Source: Dactylosporangium sp. AC04546 (GTDB lineage: Bacteria; Actinomycetota; Actinomycetes; Mycobacteriales; Micromonosporaceae). Taken from it: a stretch of DNA of 64,000 nucleotides. A program made the translations under genes and the position numbers. Shown piece after piece: positions 50,522 to 59,840 of this stretch; position 1 is the stretch's first letter, and each line of letters begins with the position of its first letter. A model generated the notes under the pieces. The model ran no database searches. It worked only from the letters and a program-made list of their open reading frames with translations, and was not told where the DNA came from. The stretch covers positions 186,001 to 250,000 of the forward strand of contig NZ_JAHYSG010000002.1 in the NCBI RefSeq assembly GCF_022095675.1, given 5' to 3'.

Positions 50522-53085
50522 CAGATCGCTTCCTGCGCCGCGAGCTCGTCGACCTCGTCCGTGGAGAGACCGAGCAGCTCGGCGTACACCTCGTAGTTGT
50601 GCTCGCCGTACGTCGGTGCGCCCCGGCCGACCCGACCGCCCGCGTACTGCGGGGTGTCGCCCATCTTCACCGAGGGTGCGGCGACGGGCCAGTGGCCGAA
50701 GTTCGTCGCGTCGAGCTCGGTGAGCCACTCCAGTGCCGCCAGCTGCGGGTCGTTCTCGACCCGGTCCCTGGTCGTCTGCGCGACCCCGGCCGCGACGCCG
50801 ACGGCCTGCAGCCGTTCCATCAGGTCGAAGGGTTCTTCGCCGGTGGTCCACGACTCGACCAGCTTGTCCAGCGCGGAACGGTGCGCCTGGCGCGCTTCGA
50901 GCGTACGGAAGTCCGCGTGATCGAGCCATTCGGGATGGCCGGCCTCCTTGGCGAGGGCCACCCAGTCGTCGTCGCTCTGGCAGGTGATCGCGATCCAGCG
51001 GTCCTCACCCCTGGTGCGGTAGAGCCCCTCGGGTGCGGCCTGCCCGTACGGCGAGCGGTTGCCCGCGCGGCGCCACTCGCGGCCGTTGACCTGGAAGTCG
51101 AGCGTCGGGACGGCGGTCATGAACAGGCCCACCTCGCTCTGCGAGGCGTCGATGGCCTGGCCCTGCCCCGTGACGTCATGGTGGTACACCGCGCTCAGGA
51201 TCGCGAGCGCGAAACTGTAGGCGCCGAACCAGTCGAGGTAGGAGTAACCCCAGCCGGCCGGCGGGAACGGGTCGGGCAGGCCGCTCATCTCCGAGATGCC
51301 CGCGAAGGCCTGGGCGACGGGGCCGATCGTGCGGAACCGGCCGTACACGCCCTTCGTGCCCATCCCCGACTGCTTCGCGTAGATGATGTCGTGCTTGATC
51401 TTGCGTAGCTCGTCGTAGCCGAGCCCCCAGCTCTCCATCACGCCGGGCGAGAAGCCCTCGGCGACGACCGTGCTCTCGCCGACGAGCCGGCGCGCGAGCT
51501 CCAGGCCTTTGGGGTGCTTGACGTTGATCGAGATGCCACGCTTGCCGGGGTTCTTGTTGTTGTACTGCGCCCCGACCGGCCCGCCGAGGTCGGCGGGCCA
51601 GCGGGACGGCACCGGACCGGTCGCCTTCTCCCGCGCCTCGCGGCCACCGACCGGGGCGCCTCCCCGGCGCGGGTCGAGGTTCTTGTGCCACTCGACCTTG
51701 ATGACGTCCGCGCCGAGCGAGGCCAGGAAGCGGGTCGCGCCCGCCGACGCCAGCATCCAGGTGAAGTCGAGGATCCGTACGCCCTGCAGGGCCCATGGCA
51801 GCCCGTGCACGGAGCGCAGCTGCGGTCCGGTGGACGGCACGCGCTCGATCACCCGTGGGCGCACGCTCAGGCGCAGGTCCCGGTCCTGGTCCAGCCGCGG
51901 CGCGGGCCGGTGGGCGCCCCAGGCGGTCCCGGTCGCGACCCACTTGCTGGACGGGTAGCGCAGGGAACGGCCGAGATCGGCGTGCTCCACCTCGCCGTAC
52001 GTGCCGCGCTGGAGCCAGTGCTCGTCGTAGGCGTTCTCGTGCGGCTTGCGCACCGGGACCCACATCAGTCCGGCCTCCTGCGCCTCACGCCACGGCACGT
52101 CCTCGAAGAGGTAGCGCCGGATGGTGTGTTCGACCGCGTCCATGTTGCGGGCCGCGCCGCCCTCCATGCCCGGGAGCACGCGGGAGTCCTTCGTGCCGAC
52201 CTCGTCGCTGCCGTCGCTGACGTCGCCGCCGAGGCCGTACCGGTCGAGGAACGGCTTGAGGAGCTTGGCGTTGCGGGTCGAGGCGAGGATCCAGCGACCG
52301 TCCTTGGTCTGGAAGATCGACCGGTGCCGCGAGACCTCCGGCGCGGAGTGCCGGCAGGTCTGGCGGTGGAAGGGCGTCCGCAGGCACACCCAGGACATGA
52401 GGTCGCCCTCGGTGTTCTTCGCCACGGTCTCGTGGACAGCGCACGAGAGGTGCTGCCCGCGACCGGTACGCCGGCGCGCCATCAGGGCGGCGATGATGGT
52501 GAACGCCAGCTGCTCGCCGGCGACCGCGTAGGAGTGGTCGAGCTGGGCCGCGATCGGCGGCAGGTCGTAGCGGCCGGAGGGGTCCGGGTCGTAGCCGTTG
52601 TTCATGACCTGGCCGCCGAGTGCCAGGTGGACGAGGTCCGACGCCTTCCAGTCCTTGCGCGGGCCCTCCTCCCCGAACGGCGTCATGCGGGCGTACACGA
52701 GGTGAGCGTGGCGGCCGCGCAGTTCGGCACTGCCGAGGCCGCGCCCGTCGAGGTAGCCGAGGACGCTCGCGTCCAGGAGCACGTCGCTGCCGGCCACGAG
52801 ATCCTCGAAGGCCGCCCGGTCGTCGCCGGTGTCGAGGTCGAGAACGATCGACTTCTTGCCGCGGTTGTAGGCCCAGAAGTGCAGCGAACGCTCGGGATCT
52901 GGAACATCATCGACGAACGGTGCCATCCGGCGGCTGGTGCTGCCCGCCGGCGGCTCGACCTTGATCACCTCGGCGCCGAGTCCGCCGAGCACGAGCCCGC
53001 AGTACTCACCGATCCGGTCGCCGAACTCGACGATCCGGACGCCGGCGAGCGCCCCCGGCTTCAGGTTGTCTTCCGATGCGTCCAT
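50521..53085 (-). CDS. Double-domain CaiB/BaiF CoA-transferase, second domain altered
   Basis: An 854-residue protein with two CaiB-type domains (about 10-400 and 440-845). The first begins LAGVRIVEFGDRIGEYCG and keeps an Asp in WKASDLVHLALGG. The second begins LQGVRILDFTWMLASAG, but its nucleophile loop reads RTIGPVAQAFAG with Gly where Asp is expected, so only the first half may be catalytic. The ATG at 53085 is used; the ribosome site is weak. It lies in an operon with a flavin monooxygenase upstream and the Ltp2-like aldolase and DUF35 partner downstream, so it probably makes the CoA ester they act on. Confidence 0.88.
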   Translation of the reverse strand: MDASEDNLKPGALAGVRIVEFGDRIGEYCGLVLGGLGAEVIKVEPPAGSTSRRMAPFVDDVPDPERSLHFWAYNRGKKSIVLDLDTGDDRAAFEDLVAGSDVLLDASVLGYLDGRGLGSAELRGRHAHLVYARMTPFGEEGPRKDWKASDLVHLALGGQVMNNGYDPDPSGRYDLPPIAAQLDHSYAVAGEQLAFTIIAALMARRRTGRGQHLSCAVHETVAKNTEGDLMSWVCLRTPFHRQTCRHSAPEVSRHRSIFQTKDGRWILASTRNAKLLKPFLDRYGLGGDVSDGSDEVGTKDSRVLPGMEGGAARNMDAVEHTIRRYLFEDVPWREAQEAGLMWVPVRKPHENAYDEHWLQRGTYGEVEHADLGRSLRYPSSKWVATGTAWGAHRPAPRLDQDRDLRLSVRPRVIERVPSTGPQLRSVHGLPWALQGVRILDFTWMLASAGATRFLASLGADVIKVEWHKNLDPRRGGAPVGGREAREKATGPVPSRWPADLGGPVGAQYNNKNPGKRGISINVKHPKGLELARRLVGESTVVAEGFSPGVMESWGLGYDELRKIKHDIIYAKQSGMGTKGVYGRFRTIGPVAQAFAGISEMSGLPDPFPPAGWGYSYLDWFGAYSFALAILSAVYHHDVTGQGQAIDASQSEVGLFMTAVPTLDFQVNGREWRRAGNRSPYGQAAPEGLYRTRGEDRWIAITCQSDDDWVALAKEAGHPEWLDHADFRTLEARQAHRSALDKLVESWTTGEEPFDLMERLQAVGVAAGVAQTTRDRVENDPQLAALEWLTELDATNFGHWPVAAPSVKMGDTPQYAGGRVGRGAPTYGEHNYEVYAELLGLSTDEVDELAAQEAI

Positions 53086-53149
53086 CACGAACTCAGCTCT
53101 CTTCGGGGGGTCGGAACGGCGGGCGGCGTCGGTCAGCTGCACGACGCGT

Positions 53150-54628
53150 TCATGCCGGGTCGCCGGCCGAGGACTGGGCGAGCACGTCACCGCTGCGGGC
53201 GGGGTACCGGTCGAAGTGGGCCAGGTCGAGCGTGGCGTACTGGTCGACGTGCCGCTGCCGGGTGAACGGCCAGATGATCGGCGTCCCGCCCTGGTCGGTG
53301 TACCAGTTGTCGCAGAGGGAGTACGTCGTGTCCGGCAGGGCGGCCCGGACGGTGTCGCAGAACTCGCGAGTCGCCCGCTCCGTCGGCGCCAGTGCGTGCC
53401 GGTCCTCCGCGATGACGCGCAGCAGCCGGATCAGGAAGCCGACCTCGTCGCGCAGGCAGGTCGGGATCGCGATCGAGTTGACCGGCGCGAACGGGCCGTT
53501 GAGCAGGAAGAAGTTCGGCATGTGCGGCAACGCCACGCCCCGGTAGGAGTAGACGCCCTCGTTCCAGACCGACTCGACGGTCTTCCCGCCGGGTCCGACA
53601 ACGTTCATCGGACGCATGTAGGCGTGGGTGTCGAAACCGGTCGCGTAGACGATCACGTCGAGCTCGTGCAGCTTGCCGTCCTGGTCGACGATCCCCTCCG
53701 GCTGGACTCGCCCCACGCCGCCGAAGACAGGTTCGACGTTCGGGAGCTGGACCACCCGGTAGTAGTCGGGCGACTTCGGGATGCGTTTGCAGCCCAGCGG
53801 CTCCTTCGGGGTGAACTTCTCCCGAAGTGCCGGGTCCGGGATCTCCTCGCGCAGCGAACGGAGGAACCGCTCGTTCATCTCCTCGCGCTCGCGACCGGGC
53901 ACGAGGCGCCAGGTCTCCGAACCGTCGGTCGTCAGCCGCAGCCGGGCCATGCGCCGGTCCCAGTAGCCGGCGAGGGCCGGGACGCGCAGCAGCAGCCGCT
54001 CGATCGCCGAGATCTTCGGGTTCTCCTTGATCTGGATCCACTGCGGCGTGCGGATGAAGTGCTTGACGTCGTGGCCACGCTTGCCGAGCTCGCTCACGAT
54101 CTGGATGCCGCTCGACCCGGTACCGACCACACCGATCCGCTTACCGTCGAGTTCGACGGCGTGGTTCCATTCCGAGGAGTGGAAGCTCGCGCCGGCGAAG
54201 GTGTCGGTGCCGGGGAACGCCGGGCGCTTGGGGACGTGCAGGAACCCGGTGGCGGCGACGACGACGTCGAAGTCCTCGGTGCCACCGTCGTGGGTCAGGG
54301 TCCAGGCGCCGTCATTCCAGGTCGCGGCTCGGACCTCGGTGTTGAACCGGATGTTCGGCTGGATGCCGCGCTCGCGGGCGAACCCGACGAGGTACCGGCG
54401 GATCTCCTCCCCCGGCGCGTAGCGCTTCGACCAGGAGTTCCTGCGCGCGAACGGGAACTCGTAGCTGCGGGTGATGACGTCGACGTGCAGGCCCGGGTAC
54501 GTGTTGTCGTGCCAGGTGCCGCCGACGGCCGCGCGTTTCTCGAAGATCCGGTATGGGATGCCGGCCTCGGCGAGGTGGTGGGCGAGAAACAGCCCCGACA
54601 TGCCCGCGCCAATGATGCCGACTCTCAC
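53150..54628 (-). CDS. Flavin-containing monooxygenase, Baeyer-Villiger-like
   Basis: A 492-residue FAD/NADPH oxygenase. GAGMSG at 7-12 binds FAD, GTGSSG near 166 binds NADPH, and between them FAGASFHSSEWNH (144-156) is close to the Baeyer-Villiger fingerprint but has Asn in place of the Pro/Asp after Trp. It therefore belongs near the Baeyer-Villiger/hydroxyacetophenone monooxygenase group, but its chemistry is uncertain. The GTG at 54628 has GGAGGT seven bases upstream. It leads the minus-strand operon with the CaiB fusion and the Ltp2/DUF35 pair. Confidence 0.9.
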   Translation of the reverse strand: MRVGIIGAGMSGLFLAHHLAEAGIPYRIFEKRAAVGGTWHDNTYPGLHVDVITRSYEFPFARRNSWSKRYAPGEEIRRYLVGFARERGIQPNIRFNTEVRAATWNDGAWTLTHDGGTEDFDVVVAATGFLHVPKRPAFPGTDTFAGASFHSSEWNHAVELDGKRIGVVGTGSSGIQIVSELGKRGHDVKHFIRTPQWIQIKENPKISAIERLLLRVPALAGYWDRRMARLRLTTDGSETWRLVPGREREEMNERFLRSLREEIPDPALREKFTPKEPLGCKRIPKSPDYYRVVQLPNVEPVFGGVGRVQPEGIVDQDGKLHELDVIVYATGFDTHAYMRPMNVVGPGGKTVESVWNEGVYSYRGVALPHMPNFFLLNGPFAPVNSIAIPTCLRDEVGFLIRLLRVIAEDRHALAPTERATREFCDTVRAALPDTTYSLCDNWYTDQGGTPIIWPFTRQRHVDQYATLDLAHFDRYPARSGDVLAQSSAGDPA

Positions 54629-54842
54629 CGGACGACCTCCGCTCCACCACAACGGTTCTCAACCATAGTTCTACCATAACTTGACGACCGCCCAACGGTC
54701 CTCCGGCGGCGGGATCCGAGACGAACTTCATTGCGCAGCCGGCGACCGCACCCCGCACCCGCACGCCGCTGCGACCGGGCGGCCGGCAGTGCATTCCTGG
54801 TCATCATTGCATGACAACTGAAGCATCGTTAGCGTGTACCTC
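54629..54842. promoter_or_regulatory. Divergent promoter region, monooxygenase operon and SnoaL gene
   Basis: A 214-base gap. It holds the TACCATAACT element and, near the SnoaL start, the short inverted pair GTCAT (54800-54804) and ATGAC (54811-54815). No small gene is supported. The SnoaL ATG lacks a clear ribosome site. Confidence 0.35.
54672..54681 (+). promoter_or_regulatory. TACCATAAYT promoter element (copy before monooxygenase operon)
   Basis: TACCATAACT here matches TACCATAATT at 34945-34954 and 56908-56917. Each copy lies in the gap before an oxygenase or CaiB gene. In this gap a second ACCATA (from 54662) makes a direct repeat 11 bases away. Confidence 0.33.
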
Positions 54843-55391
54843 ATGAGTGATCAGGCATGGACTCCCGACCCGCTGCGAGTGCGGGAGCTGATCGATCGGC
54901 AGGACATCCTCGACTGCCTCCTGCGCTACACCCGCGGCGTCGACCGTCTCGACGAGGACCTGCTGCGCTCGGCGTACCACCCCGACGCGATCGACGACCA
55001 CGGCATCTTCCGGGGCGGGGTCGAGGAGTTCATCCGGTGGGCGTTCGACGGCCACCGCAGGAACCACCACGGCGAGCAGCACTACGTCACCAACCACACC
55101 TGCGAGATCGACGGCGACGTCGCGCACACCGAGACCTACTTCGTCATGGTCGGGCAGAACACGGCGGGCACGCCGGTGACCCTGCACGGCGGCCGCTACA
55201 TCGACCAGTTCGAGCGGCGCGACGGCACGTGGCGGATCGCCCACCGGGTGTCGATGCTCGAGTGGGTCGGCGGTGTCACCGAGCCCGATCTGGCACCGGT
55301 GGACCGCAAGCGCAACGGCACGATCGCACGCGACCGCACCGACACCTCCTACGATCGGCCGCTGCTCACCGAGGCCCGCCGCGAGGCCTGA
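54843..55391 (+). CDS. SnoaL/NTF2-like domain protein
   Basis: A 182-residue cone-fold protein with CLLRYTRGVDRLDEDLLRS and HPDAIDDHG near the N-terminus and HRRNHHGEQHYVTNH in the middle, typical of SnoaL_4 proteins adjacent to oxidative catabolism. Acid/His pairs could serve as an isomerase or dehydratase centre. The ATG at 54843 lacks a good ribosome site, so a leaderless message is possible; a GTG three codons earlier is the alternative. It stands alone between divergent and convergent genes. A paralogue is at 4593-5093. Confidence 0.82.
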   Translation: MSDQAWTPDPLRVRELIDRQDILDCLLRYTRGVDRLDEDLLRSAYHPDAIDDHGIFRGGVEEFIRWAFDGHRRNHHGEQHYVTNHTCEIDGDVAHTETYFVMVGQNTAGTPVTLHGGRYIDQFERRDGTWRIAHRVSMLEWVGGVTEPDLAPVDRKRNGTIARDRTDTSYDRPLLTEARREA

Positions 55392-55418
55392 CCGCGCGCC
55401 GTCGCGAGGCCGCGGTCA
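55389..55418. terminator. Hairpin spanning both stop codons of convergent genes
   Basis: TGACCGCG (55389-55396) pairs with CGCGGTCA (55411-55418) across a 14-base loop. The arms include the stop codons of the SnoaL and aldehyde dehydrogenase genes, an economical bidirectional terminator. Confidence 0.5.
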
Positions 55419-56831
55419 CCGGGTGCTGACCACCGTCGTCTTGAGCTGGGTGTAGTACAGCAGCGACTCGAAGCCCTTCTCGCGCCCGATACCGCTCGAC
55501 TTGTACCCGCCGAACGGCGTCTCGATGCCGGTGCGGCCGCCGTTCACGATCACCTGGCCCGCGTCGAGGCGGGACGCGACCCGCAGCGCACGCGCGGAGT
55601 CCGCCGTCCACACGCTCGCCACGAGGCCGTACTCCGAGTCGTTCGCCAGCTCGACGGCCTCCGCCTCGGTCTCGAAGGGGGTCACCGCGAGGACCGGGCC
55701 GAAGACCTCTTCGCGGAAGATCCGCATGTCGCGGGTGACGTCCGCGTAGACGGTCGGCTCGACGTACCGGCCGGCCGCGAGTTCCCCCGTCACGGCGCGG
55801 CCGCCCGTGACCACGCGGGCTCCCTCGTCCTTGGCGACCTCGAAGTAGTCGACCACCTTCTCGAACTGGGCCTCGGTCGTCATGGGGGCCAGCCGTTCGC
55901 CCGGCGTGCGCGCGGCCATCGCCTCGCCGACACGGGCCAGGACCGCGTCGTACACGTCGGTCTGGACGAGCAGCCGGCTGAGCGCCGCGCACTGCTGGCC
56001 GGCGCCGGTGCAGATGGTGAGCGCGCTGTCGACGACGCGGTCGAGATCGGCGTCGGCGAACACCACGTTCGCGGACTTGCCGCCGAGTTCCAGGATGGTC
56101 GGGACCAGCCGCCGGGCGGCCGCCTCGGCCACGGAGCGGCCGGTCACCACCGACCCGGTGAAGGCCACCAGCCGAACGCCGGGGTGGTCGACCAGGGCCT
56201 TGCCCGCCTCGGTACCGGTGCCGAGCACGACGTTGACCACGCCCGGCGGGACACCGACCTCCTCGCAGAGCCGGGCGAGCATGACGGTGGTGCTGGACGT
56301 GAACTCCGACGGCTTCACCACCACGGTGTTGCCGGCCGCCAGGGCCGCGGCCATGCCGCGCGCGGCCTGGGTCAGCGGTCCGTTCCACGGTGTGATCATG
56401 CCGACGACGCCGTACGGCTCGCGACTGGTGAAGGCGTGGTCGCCCGCGCCGAGGTTGATCGTTTCGCCGAAGAGAGCGCGCACGACGCCGCCGTAGTACT
56501 CGAAGTAGTCGGCCGCGACGTGCAGTCCGCCGCGCATCTCCGCCACGAGCTTCCCGGTCTCCTCGACCTCGACCGCGACGAACTCCTCCGCGCGGTCGCG
56601 CAGCCGCCGGGCCACCTCGGCGAGCAGCCGGCCGCGCTGCACGGGCGCCCGGTCCGCCCAGTCACGCGCCGCGGACCTCGCCGCCGCGACGGCCAGGGCA
56701 ACGTGCTCGCGGCCGCCGAGCGTCACCCGCGCCACCGGTCTGCGGTCGAGCGGGCCCTCGACAAGGAGCGTCTCCTGAGCGTCCCGCGGGATCGACGTTC
56801 CCGAGATCCAGTGATCGAGCTCGCGCACCAT
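55416..56831 (-). CDS. NAD-dependent aldehyde dehydrogenase
   Basis: A 471-residue aldehyde dehydrogenase. Catalytic Cys281 is in GAGQQCAAL, base Glu248 in LELGGKSAN, and Lys173 in VVKPSE contacts the cofactor. The ATG at 56831 has GGAGG seven bases upstream; an upstream start four codons earlier is inside that site. It diverges from the CaiB fusion gene at 57017 across an AT-rich gap. Its paralogue at 21959-23353 has another active-site surrounding, so a different aldehyde is expected. Confidence 0.93.
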   Translation of the reverse strand: MVRELDHWISGTSIPRDAQETLLVEGPLDRRPVARVTLGGREHVALAVAAARSAARDWADRAPVQRGRLLAEVARRLRDRAEEFVAVEVEETGKLVAEMRGGLHVAADYFEYYGGVVRALFGETINLGAGDHAFTSREPYGVVGMITPWNGPLTQAARGMAAALAAGNTVVVKPSEFTSSTTVMLARLCEEVGVPPGVVNVVLGTGTEAGKALVDHPGVRLVAFTGSVVTGRSVAEAAARRLVPTILELGGKSANVVFADADLDRVVDSALTICTGAGQQCAALSRLLVQTDVYDAVLARVGEAMAARTPGERLAPMTTEAQFEKVVDYFEVAKDEGARVVTGGRAVTGELAAGRYVEPTVYADVTRDMRIFREEVFGPVLAVTPFETEAEAVELANDSEYGLVASVWTADSARALRVASRLDAGQVIVNGGRTGIETPFGGYKSSGIGREKGFESLLYYTQLKTTVVSTR

Positions 56832-57016
56832 GCCTGCCTCCAAAGACCGGTTCCGGGCGGCCCCGCCAGGGCCCGCCAGGGCCCCAAACGATCATGCAAT
56901 CGACCACTACCATAATTAGAGCAGTGCTGACGGCGCCCATCTTTGATATAACACCATTGGAGGCGCGATCCCCAAAGCGCCCGCACAAGAGCAACGCTCG
57001 CCGGAACGGAGACCAG
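56832..57016. promoter_or_regulatory. Divergent promoter region with TACCATAATT element
   Basis: The gap between the aldehyde dehydrogenase and CaiB-fusion starts contains TACCATAATT at 56908-56917 and an AT-rich stretch near 56940-56960 (TTTGATATAAC). A possible promoter for the plus-strand operon lies here. The open frame that runs through it has no conserved sequence. Confidence 0.35.
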
Positions 57017-59290
57017 GTGGACCAGCAGACCGAACGGCCGGCCCTCGACTCCGTCCGCGTCCTGGACGCCAGCACGGGCATCGCCGGCCCGGTGGCGGCC
57101 ATGCTGCTCGGGGACTTCGGCGCGCAGGTCATCCGCGTCCAGGAGCCCGGCGACTGGGCGGACGAGCTGCCCGGCGCGGTCGTGTGGCACCGCAACAAGA
57201 CGATCGTCCCGCAAGCCGAGGCGGCCGGGCTGGTCGCGTCGGCCGACGTCGTGCTGACATCCGACGCCGCGACGGCCGAGGCGATCGGTCTGAGCCTGCG
57301 GCACGAGCCGCCGGCCGGGCTCGTCCACCTGTATCTGCCGGACTGGCACGAGGAACTCGACCTCGACCCGCTGACGCGGGACCGGATGGTGGCGGCCGAC
57401 TACGGTGTGGCGCGACGGCAGACGTCGTTCAGCGGCGGGCCGATCGACTCGGTCTACCCGTTCCTCTCCTACATGCACGGAGCCTGGGGCGCGGCCTGCG
57501 GGATCGCCGCCCTGGTCGAGCGCGCCCGCGCCGGGCACGGCCAGCGGGTCGTCGTCGACGCGCTGCACGGCACCATGGTCGCCGCGATCACCACGATGAT
57601 GGTGAGCCCGACCGAGCCGCTGCCGTCGACCACCGTCGGGCCGGGAGGGCCGAACCCGACGTTCGGCACGTACCGCTGCGCCGACGACGAGTGGCTGTTC
57701 CTCGGCGCACTGGGCTCGAAGTTCCAGGACATCGCCTTCGGGCTGCTCGGCACGGCCGACATCCTGGACGACCCCCGGATCGCCGGCGTCCGCGAGCAGC
57801 TCTACGCACCGGGCAACCGCGACTGGGTGCGGGCCCGCCTGACCGAGGCATTCCTGCTGAAGCCGCGCGCGCAATGGCTCACGGCGCTCGCGGACGCCGG
57901 CTGCCCGGCGAGCCCGGTGGGCGACCGCGACGACTGGCTCGACCATCCCCAGGTCGCCGCGCTCGGGCAGCGGATGGAGCTCGACGACCCGGTGGTCGGA
58001 CCGAGCGTCACCGTCGGTGTGCCGGTCGACCTTTCCCGTGGTGCCCGGCCGGTACACCGGGCTCGCACGTTCGCGTCGAGCGCGGCGTGGCAGGAGCGGC
58101 CGGGCGACGAGACGCCTCCCGCGCAGGCGACGGCGACCTCCGGGGGCGGACCGCTCGGCGGGCTCCGCGTGCTCGACCTGGGCACGGTCCTGGCAGGCCC
58201 CTACTCCGGCATGCTGCTGGCCGCGCTCGGCGCCGACGTCGTCAAGGTCGAGACCGTCAAGGGCGACGAACTGCGAGTGCGCGGCTACGGCATCGCCCGC
58301 GGCCAGCGCGGCCTGGGGATCGACCTGCGCGACCCACAGGGGTACGACGCGTTCCTGCGACTGGTAGGCGCCAGCGACGTGGTGCTCGACAACTACCGGC
58401 CCGGCGTGCTGGAGCGGCTCCGCCTCGACGACGCGACGCTGCGGCGGGCGAAGCCGGACATCGTCACCACGTCGATCACGGGATACGGCGACAGCGGCCC
58501 GCTCGGCGGGCACCCGGGCTACGATCCGGTCGTCCAGGCCCTCGCCGGGATCATGCGGGGGCAGGGAGGCCAGGCCGAGCCGGTGTTCTCGACCCTGGCG
58601 ATCAACGACGTGACGGTCGCCTGCCTCGCCGCCCTCGGTACCTGCGCGGCGCTCTACCAGCGCGCGGTGGGGCGGGGCGGCCAGCACGTCTCGTCGTCCC
58701 TGGCGACCGCGGCCACCTTCATGCAGAGCGGCGAGCTGGTCCGGTACGCCGGGCGCCCGCCGGCCGAGACCGGCGGCCGCGACCACCCCGGGCCCTCGGC
58801 ACTGTCGCGCTTCTACCGCTGCGCGGACGGCTGGGTACGCATCCACCTCCGCTCGGCACAGGACGCCGTTGCCGCCGGGCTGATCGGCGACGCCGCGGCG
58901 CCGGACGATGAGCTGGCGGCGCGGCTCGAAAGGGTCCTGGGCGGGCTGACCCAGGACCGGGTTCGCGAGCTGGCCGCGTCCGCCGGCGGGGTGGCGACGC
59001 GCGCCCGCGACTACCGCGACCTCGTCTCCGACCCGCTCACGCATGCCGGCGGCCACATCTGCGAGCTGGTCTGGCCGGACGGCAACTCGACCTTCCTGCC
59101 GCATGAGCTCGCGACGTTCAGCCGGCGCCGCCGGCCCGACATCATGACCGCGACCGGCCACGGGGAGTACAGCCGGGAGATCCTGACCGCGGCCGGCCTG
59201 GACCGCGAGGAGATCGAGCAGCTGATCTCCTCGGGTGCGGTCGTGGTCGGCGAGCCGATGTACTCCGTCGTCGGCGTCGGCTACCGCTGA
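57017..59290 (+). CDS. Double-domain CaiB/BaiF CoA-transferase, N-terminal half diverged
   Basis: A 757-residue protein. The C-terminal half (about 375-750) is a normal class III CoA-transferase, opening with LGGLRVLDLGTVLAGPYSG and keeping Asp in PGYDPVVQALAG. The N-terminal half (about 10-365) is shorter and poorly conserved: the adenine-binding RNK region and the nucleophile loop (AADYGVARRQTS) are odd, so it may be a structural partner only. The GTG at 57017 has GGAGA upstream; the frame before it has no conserved sequence. It leads an operon with a split-barrel protein, metallo-beta-lactamase-fold hydrolase and AMP ligase. Confidence 0.87.
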   Translation: MDQQTERPALDSVRVLDASTGIAGPVAAMLLGDFGAQVIRVQEPGDWADELPGAVVWHRNKTIVPQAEAAGLVASADVVLTSDAATAEAIGLSLRHEPPAGLVHLYLPDWHEELDLDPLTRDRMVAADYGVARRQTSFSGGPIDSVYPFLSYMHGAWGAACGIAALVERARAGHGQRVVVDALHGTMVAAITTMMVSPTEPLPSTTVGPGGPNPTFGTYRCADDEWLFLGALGSKFQDIAFGLLGTADILDDPRIAGVREQLYAPGNRDWVRARLTEAFLLKPRAQWLTALADAGCPASPVGDRDDWLDHPQVAALGQRMELDDPVVGPSVTVGVPVDLSRGARPVHRARTFASSAAWQERPGDETPPAQATATSGGGPLGGLRVLDLGTVLAGPYSGMLLAALGADVVKVETVKGDELRVRGYGIARGQRGLGIDLRDPQGYDAFLRLVGASDVVLDNYRPGVLERLRLDDATLRRAKPDIVTTSITGYGDSGPLGGHPGYDPVVQALAGIMRGQGGQAEPVFSTLAINDVTVACLAALGTCAALYQRAVGRGGQHVSSSLATAATFMQSGELVRYAGRPPAETGGRDHPGPSALSRFYRCADGWVRIHLRSAQDAVAAGLIGDAAAPDDELAARLERVLGGLTQDRVRELAASAGGVATRARDYRDLVSDPLTHAGGHICELVWPDGNSTFLPHELATFSRRRRPDIMTATGHGEYSREILTAAGLDREEIEQLISSGAVVVGEPMYSVVGVGYR

Positions 59291-59369
59291 GCGGCGGCGG
59301 GCGGGGTGGCAATGGGGCTTCGCCGCCTCTCCCGGCGAACAGTGGGCACGAAGAAAGGCGGGAGCCGCA

Positions 59370-59834
59370 GTGTCGCGACGTGACCAGATCCGAATGACGG
59401 CGGAAGAGGCCTACGCCTTCCTGGAGTCGCAGCGCTTCGGCGTGCTCGGCACGGTCGGACCCGACGGGGCACCACACATGGTCAACGTCGGCTACCTCGT
59501 CGATGACCGGAGCATCGTGGTCACGTCCTTCGCGGCCGCGCAGAAGGTCAAGAACCTCGAGCGCGCAGCGGTCGCGACGTTCCTCGTCGAGATCCCCTGG
59601 CCGTACGATCAGATCCAGGGCGTCATGCTCACGGGAAACACCAGGATCGTGTCCGATGTGGACACCGTGGTCGACGTCACCACGCGGATGCGGGCGAAGC
59701 ACGCCGAGATGAGCGACCACCAAGGCACGCCGGAGATCGACATCGCGCGCCACGCCCCCAGGCGGGTCGCTGTCTACATCGAGCCGGTCCGCCTCCGCAG
59801 CTGGGACCACCGCCGCCTCGACGGGGTGTACTGA
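59370..59834 (+). CDS. Pyridoxamine-5-phosphate-oxidase-like split-barrel protein
   Basis: A 154-residue split-barrel protein with LESQRFGVLGTVGPDGAPH at the start and NLERAAVATFLVEIPW in the middle, typical of FMN/F420-binding PPOX relatives. It is homologous to 15684-16166. The GTG at 59370 is preceded by GGGAG; an internal ATG eight codons later is possible. It lies 79 bases after the CaiB fusion and six bases before the metallo-beta-lactamase-fold gene. Confidence 0.83.
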   Translation: MSRRDQIRMTAEEAYAFLESQRFGVLGTVGPDGAPHMVNVGYLVDDRSIVVTSFAAAQKVKNLERAAVATFLVEIPWPYDQIQGVMLTGNTRIVSDVDTVVDVTTRMRAKHAEMSDHQGTPEIDIARHAPRRVAVYIEPVRLRSWDHRRLDGVY

Positions 59835-59840
59835 GGCACC

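Noticed and set aside
49370..50929. Longer thiolase frame starting at 50929
   Set aside because: The extra 136 codons lie inside the CaiB gene in another frame and have no thiolase similarity; ATG 50521 overlaps the CaiB stop and fits the family start.
56723..59161. Minus-strand frame of 812 codons
   Set aside because: Antisense of the CaiB fusion at 57017; shadow composition.
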